Shown here: positions 50,701-58,280 of the stretch, piece by piece
Layout: each line of letters begins with the position of its first letter
How positions within the stretch are numbered: position 1 is the first letter of the stretch
Assembly (NCBI RefSeq): GCF_000826545.1
Contig: NZ_CDME01000008.1
Span: forward strand, 558,001 to 622,000
Direction: 5' to 3'
Origin: Kibdelosporangium sp. MJ126-NF4
GTDB taxonomy: Bacteria > Actinomycetota > Actinomycetes > Mycobacteriales > Pseudonocardiaceae
Length of the DNA: 64,000 bases
Notes under the pieces: generated by a model
The model's database searches: none
Seen by the model: the letters and a program-made list of their open reading frames with translations, nothing else
Told to the model about the DNA's origin: nothing
Program-made: the position numbers and the translations under genes

Positions 50701-50870
50701 ACAGCGGCGAGCGGCCCTGGTGGGCGGAGCGCGGCCCGGCTTCCACATGCGCAGCGGCGAGCAACTCCGTGGTGGGCAGAGCGCGGCCCGCCATCCACAT
50801 GCGCAGCGACAAAGCAACCCCTGGTGAGCAGAGCGCGACTCACCACCCACATGCGCAGCGCCAAATTCCC
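50650..50870. repeat. Tandem repeat array, ~52-bp unit, about four copies
   Basis: CCACATGC starts at 50693, 50743, 50795 and 50847 (periods 50, 52 and 52) and is each time followed by a CAGCG word and, in full units, by TGGTG(A/G)GC(A/G)GAGCG. Units can form a small hairpin (GGTGAG...CTCACC in the first). The array continues directly from the dispersed repeat at 50530-50700 and ends 40 bases before the ketoreductase stop. There are no cas genes, and units are repeats without unique spacers, so it is not CRISPR. Confidence 0.8.
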
Positions 50871-50912
50871 CAGCCTGGCCAGGAAAACAGCAACCCGCAG
50901 GCCGGTCCTCTG

Positions 50913-51734
50913 CTAAGCCTTCGCCAACCACATATCCCGCAAAGACTCGCGAAGCCCAACAGAAGGAGCCCACCCGAGCATCCGCCGAGCAAGAGTGATG
51001 TCAGCCTGAATCCAAGGCCCTCCAGCGCTACCAACCCGACCACTGCGAGTAACCAAGCGCTGCCCGGAAACCTCAAGGAACATCCGAACGAGATCGGCGA
51101 CAGCAACAGCGGTACCAGAGCCAACGTTGAAAACGGAGCCAGGCGGTGCTATTTCTGCGGAAGCAACAACCGCCCTGGCGACATCGCGAACATCAACAAA
51201 GTCACGAACAGCATCGGTAACGGTCAAAGCCTCACCCCGCAACAACCGCCCAGGCAAAGTGTTGGGAGCAGGATAAGGCCCACAGACGTTGGCCAACCTG
51301 AGAACAACACCCCCAGCCTGAAGCACCATCGAAGAACCATCCAATTTGGACACGGCATAAGCGTCAACCGGACAAGTAGGATGGCTCTCATCAATAGGGA
51401 CACCCACCTGCACAGGACTGTACTCGTGAATAGTACCGAGATGCACAACCCGAGCAGGCCACGGCAGCAGCGCAGTAGCGTCGAGAATCCGGCGCACCGC
51501 AGAAACATTGATCGTCCGATGTTCAGCCACACCACGATCCCAACTAGGCGAATCAGTGGCATTGACCACAACCTCAGCACGCTCACACCGCAACACCCTG
51601 GCGATATCAGCCACGGAAGCACTGTTCAGGTCCAAACTCCGTGGGGTAGTGCGAGCCACGGCCACCGCATCATCGAAAGCCGCACACACGTGACGCCCGA
51701 TCCACCCAGTACCACCGAGCACGACCACCCTCAT
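50913..51734 (-). CDS. NDP-hexose 4-ketoreductase (extended SDR)
   Basis: This is a 273-residue protein starting at ATG 51734 (MRVVVLGGTGWIGRHV, NAD(P)-binding). The catalytic YAVSK pair is present around residue 130, with HEYSPVQVGVPIDE before it and PGSVFNVGSG after it, as in TylD/EvaE-like dTDP-4-keto-hexose reductases and epimerases. It would set the C4 hydroxyl as the last step of deoxysugar formation. The start overlaps by 4 bases the stop of the FAD gene, so the two are co-translated. Many codons end in T, the mirror of the A-ending codons on the opposite strand nearby. Confidence 0.83.
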   Translation of the reverse strand: MRVVVLGGTGWIGRHVCAAFDDAVAVARTTPRSLDLNSASVADIARVLRCERAEVVVNATDSPSWDRGVAEHRTINVSAVRRILDATALLPWPARVVHLGTIHEYSPVQVGVPIDESHPTCPVDAYAVSKLDGSSMVLQAGGVVLRLANVCGPYPAPNTLPGRLLRGEALTVTDAVRDFVDVRDVARAVVASAEIAPPGSVFNVGSGTAVAVADLVRMFLEVSGQRLVTRSGRVGSAGGPWIQADITLARRMLGWAPSVGLRESLRDMWLAKA

Positions 51735-52804
51735 CGCCGGACAACCGCCAGCACGGGCTCCAGAGCCTCGAAAAGACACGGCACTTTACCGCCAAGAACA
51801 ACGTGATACCCAGCAACCCCACCGAAATCCACCAACGGAGTAACCCGGCTGGTAGTCTCCCCGGTCAGCACATCGATGAACGCAACCCGAGTGCCAACAA
51901 CATGTCCTCGGTAGACAGCCTCATTCAGCACCGGAAGATAACGGGCACACTCGCGAACCGCCTCGGCATGAGTCTTGCTGACCCGCCGAAGATCGACGTG
52001 TTCCGACAACGAGACAGAATCACTCGTCTCCAATCGGCGAAACGCAGCGGCGGCAAGCAGATGACCGGACCGGCACGGCAACAGCGAGGCAAACTGCCCC
52101 CGAATCACAGTAAGCCCGAGATTCCGGTACACATCCGGCAAACCGACAAGGAAGTGCAGAAACAACTCGGCCCGCATCGGCACACGCGGAAAAGAAGACC
52201 GATCATGCAAAGGATTGATGTCCGCGAAGGCCGCATTGAACACGATACCAGCCGTGATCACCGTCCCGTCCGCCATGACCAAGTCGTGCGAACCGTCACC
52301 ACGAGGCACAACACGGTTGACACCATGGGAAAGCCGAACATCGACACCAGCCAACCGCCCGGTGATGATGGCGGCGAGCCGCGCGTTGTCGAAGGTCCGC
52401 TCGGCGGTCTGAAACGCAGCGACCACGTCACCCCCGAAATACCGCATGGAAGCGGCAGGCAGCGGCAGCCCGAGATCGGCGCAGAAAGCCCGATAGTCAC
52501 CGGCGGAGATCTCGGAGTCGCGATGCACCCCGAAGCAAGACACGACCTGATTGCCGACGGCATCCGGGAAGTGCTCGGTGAACAAGGCATGGTTGCGAAC
52601 ACACTCGGCGGCCAGTGCAACGTCGGCGCTGTACATGTAACCCTGGTGCAACTGCCCCTGGTTGGTCCCGGAAGCCCTGGTGAACAAAGCATCCGCCCGT
52701 TCGAGAACGGCAACCGACTTCCTGGGGTACCACGCGGCGACCTGATAGGCGAGGAAACAGCCATAGTAACCGCCGCCGATGACAACCACGTCGTAGGACG
52801 CCAT
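51731..52804 (-). CDS. FAD-dependent oxidoreductase (DAO-like)
   Basis: This is a 357-residue protein with an N-terminal dinucleotide-binding motif (VVVIGGGYYGCFLAY) and RASGTNQGQLHQGY close behind, typical of the D-amino-acid-oxidase/glycerol-3-phosphate-dehydrogenase fold. The C-terminal LVDFGGVAGYHVVLGGKV completes the FAD domain. It is not a standard member of deoxysugar cassettes (it is unlike the flavin N-oxygenases of nitrosugar pathways) but is translationally coupled to the 4-ketoreductase. Oxidation of an amine or alcohol on the sugar or aglycone is possible. The start at ATG 52804 faces the methyltransferase gene. Confidence 0.82.
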   Translation of the reverse strand: MASYDVVVIGGGYYGCFLAYQVAAWYPRKSVAVLERADALFTRASGTNQGQLHQGYMYSADVALAAECVRNHALFTEHFPDAVGNQVVSCFGVHRDSEISAGDYRAFCADLGLPLPAASMRYFGGDVVAAFQTAERTFDNARLAAIITGRLAGVDVRLSHGVNRVVPRGDGSHDLVMADGTVITAGIVFNAAFADINPLHDRSSFPRVPMRAELFLHFLVGLPDVYRNLGLTVIRGQFASLLPCRSGHLLAAAAFRRLETSDSVSLSEHVDLRRVSKTHAEAVRECARYLPVLNEAVYRGHVVGTRVAFIDVLTGETTSRVTPLVDFGGVAGYHVVLGGKVPCLFEALEPVLAVVRR

Positions 52805-52852
52805 GATCGGGACACTACGGATGATCACCGAACGCCCGTATGACGCAGTTTG

Positions 52853-52880
52853 CCTAGGAATGTCCCTATACCTAGGAATG
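52853..52880 (+). promoter_or_regulatory. Direct repeat CCTAGGAATG upstream of the methyltransferase gene
   Basis: CCTAGGAATG occurs at 52853-52862 and again at 52871-52880, 18 bases apart, within the divergent promoter region between the FAD gene and the methyltransferase gene. Related CCTAGGTAA words occur just upstream of the aminotransferase start (56621-56629) and between the MFS and first glycosyltransferase genes (near 47946). A cassette-wide regulatory word is possible. Confidence 0.35.
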
Positions 52881-52885
52881 ACACC

Positions 52886-53641
52886 ATGAACACCATGGAG
52901 CCGTACAGCGCGCAGCTCGCAGATGTCTACGACATGGTGTACACCAGCCGAGGCAAGGACTACCAGGCCGAAGCGGAGGCACTGACCGCACTGGTCCACG
53001 CCCGGCGCCCGGCCGCGACGAGCCTGCTCGACGTCGCCTGCGGCACAGGAGAGCACCTCAGGCACCTTCACGCGTTCGACGCGGAGGGAGTGGAACTCGC
53101 AGACCCCATGCGTGCCAAGGCAACAGCCAAAGGACTGCGAGTGCACGCGGGGGACATGCGGAACTTCACCTTGGGCCGGACCTTCGACGTGGTCGCCTGC
53201 CTGTTCAGCTCGATCGGCTACATGCGTTCGGTCAGCGAACTGCGCGCGGCGGCGCGGTCGATGGCCGACCACCTCGAACCCGGCGGCCTGCTGATCGTCG
53301 ACCCGTGGTTCCACCCGGACGACTGGGAAGGCGGCCACCTCGACCACACAGTGGCCATCGCCGACGGCCGCACAGTGCTGCGCCTGGCCCATTCCACCCG
53401 CGAAGGCCGAACCTCCCGCGTCACCTACCACTACCTGACAGGCGACACGGACGGCATCACAACGTTCGTCGACAAGCACGAGATGACCTTGTTCACGCGC
53501 GAGGAGTACACAGAGGCGATCACGCGGGCGGGCTGTGCCGGGATCGAGTACGTCAAAGGCTGGGAGGCCGGGCGTGACCGTGTCGTCGCGGTCAAGACAG
53601 CCCCCGCAGACAAGCGATCATGGTCCGAGCCTGGACGTTGA
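52886..53641 (+). CDS. DesVI/TylM1-like aminosugar N-methyltransferase
   Basis: This is a 251-residue SAM-dependent methyltransferase. YSAQLADVYDMVYTSRGKDY at the N-terminus, LLDVACGTGEHLRHL (SAM motif I), GDMRNFTLGRTFDVVACLFSSIGYM and GGLLIVDPWFHP match DesVI, TylM1 and RdmD-like N,N-dimethyltransferases that act on 3-amino groups of TDP-aminosugars. ATG 52886 is selected from homology. Two CCTAGGAATG repeats lie just upstream. Its 3' end overlaps the converging 2,3-dehydratase gene by 50 bases. With the 3-aminotransferase nearby, a mono- or dimethylamino sugar is predicted. Confidence 0.88.
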   Translation: MNTMEPYSAQLADVYDMVYTSRGKDYQAEAEALTALVHARRPAATSLLDVACGTGEHLRHLHAFDAEGVELADPMRAKATAKGLRVHAGDMRNFTLGRTFDVVACLFSSIGYMRSVSELRAAARSMADHLEPGGLLIVDPWFHPDDWEGGHLDHTVAIADGRTVLRLAHSTREGRTSRVTYHYLTGDTDGITTFVDKHEMTLFTREEYTEAITRAGCAGIEYVKGWEAGRDRVVAVKTAPADKRSWSEPGR

Positions 53642-54908
53642 CGTAGTGGCTGTGCCGTAACAGCTCCACCAACTGGTGGACACTGATCCAGCGGTAGCCG
53701 GGCGGCTCGTCGGCGAGGTCGGTTCGGACCACGCGGTAGGAGTTGCGCGCGTGGTAGAACCGGCCGCCCTCCTCCGACAGCATCGAGGCGAACACAGGCC
53801 GAGCCCCGAGCACCTCGTCGAGGAACAACGGCCGCTCGGACGACTCGTAGTTCTCCGGCGCGCACTGCACGGTCGGCGCGAGCTCGACCACGTCGACGAA
53901 ACCAGGTTCGACGCGGGCGTGCGCGAGCACATGCGGGACGCCACCGATGTCCCGAAGCAGGAACGCCACGATGCCGTTGCCGTGCGGCCGAAGCATCGGC
54001 TGCTGCCAGTGCCCGACCTCCCGACCGCCCGCGAGCACGTCGACCCCGATCACGTCGAAGTACCGGCCGGTCTCGTGGGAGATCCCGGCAGAGGCGCGGT
54101 GCCACCCGTCGCCGACGGAGTTCAGCGGCACCAGCCGGGTGGTGATCTCGGTGGCGGTCCGGCGTTCGGTGATCCAGCTCAGGACGTCACCCATCGGGTG
54201 CAGACTGCGAACCGGACCGGCCAGTGGCAGGCACGACAGCACGGTCCGGGTGTCCATGTTGACCATGTCGTCCGCCGCGAGCAGCCTGTGCACGTCGCCG
54301 AGCGACAACCAGCGGAAGCCGTCGAGCACCTCCACGTCCTGATCGATCTCGACGACCATGTTGCGGTTGCGCTTGCGATGGAACCACGACCCCTGCTCGG
54401 ACTGCCGCACGTCCGCGAGCACAGTCACCCTGCTTCTGTCCACAAAGTACTCAAGGTAGGGGACCGGTTTGCCGCCGTGCACGCGCGTGTAGTTGCTCCT
54501 GGTGGCCTGCACGGTCGGCGAGAGCTCGATGCCGTTGCTGTTGCCCGGTTCGGCCTTGGCCTGCATCAGGCAGTGCAGCACCCCGTCCATCCGCCGCACG
54601 AGGATGCCGAGCACCCCCACCTCCGGCTGCACGATGATCGGCTGCCGCCACCGCCGTACTCCCGGCATGTCGACCGCCAGGCCGGTGACGGTGAAGAACT
54701 CGCCGGCCCGGCGGCGGATGTCCCCGGTCGCCGGATCGGTGTGCCAGCCGTCCACCTCGCCGAGCCCGACCTGGTTGGTGTGCGTGTAGGTGTGCGTCGA
54801 GCATTCGTCGAACCAGCGCCGCAGAACGGCGACCGAATGTCCACTGTGGCGCATCGAACGGGCGATCATGGCCGGGGTCCGCGGATCCCAGTCCGGCAGC
54901 AGCGTCAT
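53592..54908 (-). CDS. NDP-hexose 2,3-dehydratase (EvaA/TylCVI-like)
   Basis: This is a 438-residue protein made of two homologous halves, as known for EvaA-type enzymes (Nudix-fold dimer in one chain). Half 1 has GWHTDPATGDIRRRAGEFF, then ELSPTVQATRSNY. Half 2 has WHRASAGISHETGRYF, then VELAPTVQCAPENYE. It removes the C2 hydroxyl from TDP-4-keto-6-deoxyglucose, giving the 3,4-diketo intermediate that the 3-aminotransferase accepts. Its start overlaps the epimerase stop by 4 bases, so the order aminotransferase, epimerase, dehydratase is one operon. Confidence 0.9.
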   Translation of the reverse strand: MTLLPDWDPRTPAMIARSMRHSGHSVAVLRRWFDECSTHTYTHTNQVGLGEVDGWHTDPATGDIRRRAGEFFTVTGLAVDMPGVRRWRQPIIVQPEVGVLGILVRRMDGVLHCLMQAKAEPGNSNGIELSPTVQATRSNYTRVHGGKPVPYLEYFVDRSRVTVLADVRQSEQGSWFHRKRNRNMVVEIDQDVEVLDGFRWLSLGDVHRLLAADDMVNMDTRTVLSCLPLAGPVRSLHPMGDVLSWITERRTATEITTRLVPLNSVGDGWHRASAGISHETGRYFDVIGVDVLAGGREVGHWQQPMLRPHGNGIVAFLLRDIGGVPHVLAHARVEPGFVDVVELAPTVQCAPENYESSERPLFLDEVLGARPVFASMLSEEGGRFYHARNSYRVVRTDLADEPPGYRWISVHQLVELLRHSHYVNVQARTMIACLRGLS

Positions 54909-55477
54909 AGCACGTGCACATCCGCGTGGTCGGGCAGCAGAGCCGCCGCCTCGGCGAGCGTTGGCGCGTCCCGGTCACGCTGGGACAGCACGATCTCCGG
55001 CGGGACCGGCAGGCCGATCTCGGAGTCGGTGAGCAGGATCGCGCACTCCAACTCGGGCCGGTACGCGGTCGACAGCAGGTACGACATGATCGTGTCGTCC
55101 TGCAGCGCGACGAACGCGTGCCCGACCCCGATCGGCAGGTAGACCCCGCGTGGCTCGCTCCCGTCCAGGATCACGCTGTCCCACAGGCCGAACGTCGGCG
55201 ACCCGACCCGCAGGTCCACCACGAAGTCCAGCGCCCTGCCATACGGGCAGTACACGAACTTCGCACAGCCCGGCGGTGTCCTGGTGAAGTGGATACCGCG
55301 GCCGACGTGCCGCCGGGACCGGCTGAAACTGGCCTGCGCCACCGGGAACACCGGCAGACCGGCGACGTCGGCGAACGCGTGCTGCTGCATGGGGGAGACG
55401 AACAGCCCGCGCTCGTCGGGAAATACCTCGGGCTCGAACACCACCGCGCCGGTCACCGCGAGCCCGCTCGTGCGCAT
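54905..55477 (-). CDS. dTDP-4-keto-6-deoxyhexose 5-epimerase (RmlC/EvaD-like)
   Basis: This is a 190-residue cupin starting at ATG 55477. The RmlC-family features GRGIHFTRTPPGCAKFVYCPYG (catalytic His and Lys), DLRVGSPTFGLWDS and VYLPIGVGHAFVALQDD are visible. In 2,6-dideoxy-3-aminosugar pathways the homologue EvaD epimerises C5, giving an L-sugar, so an L-configured product is expected. The start overlaps the aminotransferase stop by 3 bases in an ATGA arrangement. Confidence 0.9.
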   Translation of the reverse strand: MRTSGLAVTGAVVFEPEVFPDERGLFVSPMQQHAFADVAGLPVFPVAQASFSRSRRHVGRGIHFTRTPPGCAKFVYCPYGRALDFVVDLRVGSPTFGLWDSVILDGSEPRGVYLPIGVGHAFVALQDDTIMSYLLSTAYRPELECAILLTDSEIGLPVPPEIVLSQRDRDAPTLAEAAALLPDHADVHVL

Positions 55478-56577
55478 CACAGCACCTCAAGCAGCGCGTC
55501 GATCACCCGGTCCTGGACGTCGCACGGCAGCGACGGGTACATCGGCAGTGAGAAGATCTGCCCGGCCAGCGCCTCGGTGACCGGCAGCGACCCGACCGGG
55601 CAGCCCAGCCAGGCGAACCCGGACATGGTGTGCACCGGCCAGCGGTAACTCACGTTCAACGTGATGTCGCGCGCGTGCATCGCCTCGATGATCCGGTCCC
55701 GTTCCGGGTGCCTGACGACGTACAGGTAATAGACGTGCTCATTTCCGGGAAGCGGGGACGGAAGAACCAGATCGGTGCCGTCGAGCGCCTTCCTGTATCG
55801 CTCGGCAACGGCCCGCCTCGCGGCGACATAATTGTCGAGCCTGCGCAGTTTGCGCCGCAGGATCTCTGCCTGCACCTCGTCGAGACGACAATTGTGACCT
55901 GGGGTTTTCACGACGTAGTACCGCTCCGCCATGCCGTAATAACGGAGGCAGCGGAGATTGTCGGCCACGTCGTCGTCCGCCGTGATCACCGCGCCGCCGT
56001 CGCCGTAACCACCCAGCACCTTGGTGGGGTAGAACGAGAACCCGGCCGCGTCGCCGAACGACCCGGCCATCTGCCCGGCCTGCCGCGCGCCATGCGCCTG
56101 CGCGCAGTCCTCGACGATCTTCAGATCATGCTGCGCGGCGAGCTCGCGCAGCCCGGTCATGTCGGCGCACTGGCCGTACAAGTGGACCGGGAGCAGGCAT
56201 CTTGTCCGGTCGGTGATGACGTCGGCGACGTGCGCGACGTCCATCAGGTAGCTGTCCGGATCGACGTCGGCGAAGACCGGTGTCGCTCCGACGGCGTCGA
56301 TCGCGACCACGGTCGGCGCGGCCGTGTTGGACACCGTGACGACCTCGTCGCCCGGTCCCACGCCCAGCGCCTGCAATGCCAGTTTGAGCGCGTTCGTGCC
56401 ATTGTCGACGCCGACGCAGTGCGGCATACCGTGATAGCGAGCGTACTCTTCCTCGAATCGGAGGACGCTGGTTCCGAGGATCAGCCTGCCGGACCGGAAC
56501 ACTGTATCGACCGCGTCGAGGATATCGTCACGCTCGAGGTCGTACTCTGGCAAATAGTTCCACACCAGCGTGCTCAT
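55477..56577 (-). CDS. DegT/DnrJ/EryC1 sugar 3-aminotransferase (EvaB-like)
   Basis: This is a 366-residue PLP enzyme starting at ATG 56577 ([18 protein letters not shown]). It has the family motifs [33 protein letters not shown] and the catalytic Lys in [16 protein letters not shown], and ends with [12 protein letters not shown] and the usual helix. Relatives EvaB, TylB and DnrJ aminate C3 of TDP-3-keto-deoxyhexoses. It is the first gene of the sugar operon. The promoter lies in 56578-56678, which contains CCTAGGTAAC. Confidence 0.92.
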   Translation of the reverse strand: MSTLVWNYLPEYDLERDDILDAVDTVFRSGRLILGTSVLRFEEEYARYHGMPHCVGVDNGTNALKLALQALGVGPGDEVVTVSNTAAPTVVAIDAVGATPVFADVDPDSYLMDVAHVADVITDRTRCLLPVHLYGQCADMTGLRELAAQHDLKIVEDCAQAHGARQAGQMAGSFGDAAGFSFYPTKVLGGYGDGGAVITADDDVADNLRCLRYYGMAERYYVVKTPGHNCRLDEVQAEILRRKLRRLDNYVAARRAVAERYRKALDGTDLVLPSPLPGNEHVYYLYVVRHPERDRIIEAMHARDITLNVSYRWPVHTMSGFAWLGCPVGSLPVTEALAGQIFSLPMYPSLPCDVQDRVIDALLEVL

Positions 56578-56678
56578 CGGTCCAGTAAACCGCACACGGA
56601 ACGAGCGCTTCAAGCCGTCACCTAGGTAACGGTCAACTGCTTAGGTGAATTCGAGGATGTCAATTTCCTCGGGCGTTT

Positions 56679-57875
56679 TCACCGTGCGGGAAGGTTTTCC
56701 ATGGCGCGTCGCAGGTGGTCGCGTTCCGGTGCGTTGTCGGCGCGTTCGATCGCGGCGCCGTAGGCCAGCGCCGCCTCGTCGACGCGGCCGAGCCTGCGCA
56801 GCAGGTCCGCCCTGATCGCGTGGAACAGGTGCAGCCTGGCCAGGTCGAGCTCGTCGACGACGGCAAGCGCGGCGGCCGGACCGTCCACTTCGGCCACCGC
56901 GACCGCCCGGTTGAGCGCGACGACCGGGGTCGGCGTGAACTCCAGCAGCTGGTCGTAGAGCCGGAGGACCTGTGCCCAGTCGGTCTCGTCGTCGCTGTGC
57001 ACGGCGTTGATCGCGGCCTGGATCTGGTACGGGCCCGGTTGCCCGCGACGCAGGCACTCGCGGACGATCTCGCGGCCCTCGGCCAGCAGCCCCGCGTCCC
57101 ACCGGGAGCGGTCCTGCTCGGCCAGCAGGACCAGGCGGCCGTCGGGAGTGGTGCGGGCCGGTCGGCGTGCCTCGATCAGCAACATCAGGCCGAGCAGCCC
57201 GAGTACCTCAGGTTCCCTCGGCATCAGCCCGGCCAGCAGCCTGCCGAGCCGGATCGCGTTGGCGCACAGGTCTTCGCGGACCAGCCGGTCGCCCGAACTG
57301 GCGGCATAGCCCTCGTTGAAAATCAGGTACACGACCGCGAGCACCGACTTCAGCCGCGCGGGCAGGTCCGCCTCGGACGGCACCCGGTACGGGATGCGCG
57401 CGTCGCGGATCTTGCCCTTGGCCCGGACCAGCCGCTGCGCCATGGTCGGTTCGCCGACCAGGAACGCCCGCGAGATCTCGGCCGTGGTCAGGCCGCCGAG
57501 CAGACGCAGGGTCAACGCCACCCGGGCGGCCATGGCCAGCGCCGGGTGGCAGCACGTGAAGATCAGCCGCAGTTGGTCGTCGTGGACCGGGCCGTTGTCG
57601 AGCGGTTCGTCCGTGGCGTGCAGCAACGCCGCCTGCGCGTGCTTGTCCGCCCGGTTGGCCTCGCGGCGCAGCCGGTCGATCGCGCGGTTGCGGGCGGTGG
57701 TGATGATCCACCCGGCCGGACTGGGTGGCGTGCCCGTGTTCGGCCATCGTGTGACCGCCTCGGCGAACGCGTCCTGCACGGCCTCCTCGGCGATGTCGAT
57801 GTCACCGAAGACGCGCACGAGCACGGCGACCGCTCGCCCGTACTCCTCGGCGAAGACGCGCTCGATCTCGTTCAA
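56679..57875 (-). CDS. ECF42-type sigma factor, second copy
   Basis: This is a 398-residue protein starting at TTG 57875, the TTG overlapping the ArsR stop as TTGA. It has the same architecture as 21577-22776: sigma2 (DIAEEAVQDAFAEAV and WIITTARNRAIDRLRR), sigma4 (LTTAEISRAFLVGEPTMAQRLVRAKGKIR) and the helical extension with YLIFNEGYAASSG and LLIEARRPARTT. Normally ECF42 genes sit beside a DGPF/YCII gene. Here the partner is an ArsR repressor, and no YCII gene is present. Confidence 0.88.
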   Translation of the reverse strand: MNEIERVFAEEYGRAVAVLVRVFGDIDIAEEAVQDAFAEAVTRWPNTGTPPSPAGWIITTARNRAIDRLRREANRADKHAQAALLHATDEPLDNGPVHDDQLRLIFTCCHPALAMAARVALTLRLLGGLTTAEISRAFLVGEPTMAQRLVRAKGKIRDARIPYRVPSEADLPARLKSVLAVVYLIFNEGYAASSGDRLVREDLCANAIRLGRLLAGLMPREPEVLGLLGLMLLIEARRPARTTPDGRLVLLAEQDRSRWDAGLLAEGREIVRECLRRGQPGPYQIQAAINAVHSDDETDWAQVLRLYDQLLEFTPTPVVALNRAVAVAEVDGPAAALAVVDELDLARLHLFHAIRADLLRRLGRVDEAALAYGAAIERADNAPERDHLRRAMENLPAR

Positions 57876-58195
57876 CGTTCGGCGTGCAGGATGCCGTCGA
57901 GCATGCCTGGGTAGAGAGCGTCGAGGTCGTCGCGGCGCAGGGTGGTGAACCGCGTGGTGCCTTTCGGGCGCACGCGCACCACACCGGCCTCGCGCAAAGT
58001 GCGGATGTGATGCGTTCGCGTCGACTTGCTGACCGGCAGCTCGACGGCGCCGCACGCGATGCCTTCCGCGCCTTCGGGAATCGCGGCCAGAGCTTTGACC
58101 AACTGCAGCCGCACCGGATCGGCGAGAGCGTGCAGCACCGCTTCGATGCGGATTTCATCGCGCGTTGGGTGGGGCAAATCGGTCATGACGTCCAT
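57872..58195 (-). CDS. ArsR-family HTH regulator
   Basis: This is a 107-residue protein from ATG 58195 (ATG 58186 is an alternative). The winged helix is clear (LHALADPVRLQLVKALAAIPEG, VSKSTRTHHIRTLREAGVV). There is no metal-binding CxC in the alpha3 helix, so it probably is not a metalloregulator and belongs with the drug- or redox-type ArsR repressors. It is divergent from the MFS exporter at 58281 across a perfect inverted repeat, and translationally coupled to the ECF42 gene. Repression of the exporter is the likely function. Confidence 0.88.
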   Translation of the reverse strand: MDVMTDLPHPTRDEIRIEAVLHALADPVRLQLVKALAAIPEGAEGIACGAVELPVSKSTRTHHIRTLREAGVVRVRPKGTTRFTTLRRDDLDALYPGMLDGILHAER

Positions 58196-58206
58196 CGTAA
58201 TTGAAG

Positions 58207-58256
58207 TTCGATCCCGATCGTAGTTCGACGAAAGTCGTAGTACGATCGGGATCGAA
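58207..58256. promoter_or_regulatory. Perfect 16-bp inverted repeat, candidate ArsR operator
   Basis: TTCGATCCCGATCGTA at 58207-58222 and TACGATCGGGATCGAA at 58241-58256 are exact inverted copies. The 18-base centre contains GTTCGACGAAAGTCGTAG, with two TCGTAGT words nearby. It fills the gap between the ArsR and MFS starts, as expected for a repressor site controlling both directions. Confidence 0.75.
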
Positions 58257-58280
58257 TTAGCTGCCAACTGGGGAAGTGAC

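Larger units (their letters stand above)
50303..50912. other. Intergenic interval of 610 bases filled by repeats
   Basis: Between the second glycosyltransferase and the converging ketoreductase there is no credible gene. The interval holds the palindrome at 50338-50360, the dispersed repeat and the tandem array. Open frames through the array on the minus strand (repeating SRALLT and SAHQ words) shift frame between units and are products of the repeats. Confidence 0.7.

Noticed and set aside
50650..50870. Possible CRISPR array
   Set aside because: Whole units repeat with no unique spacers, and there are no cas genes.
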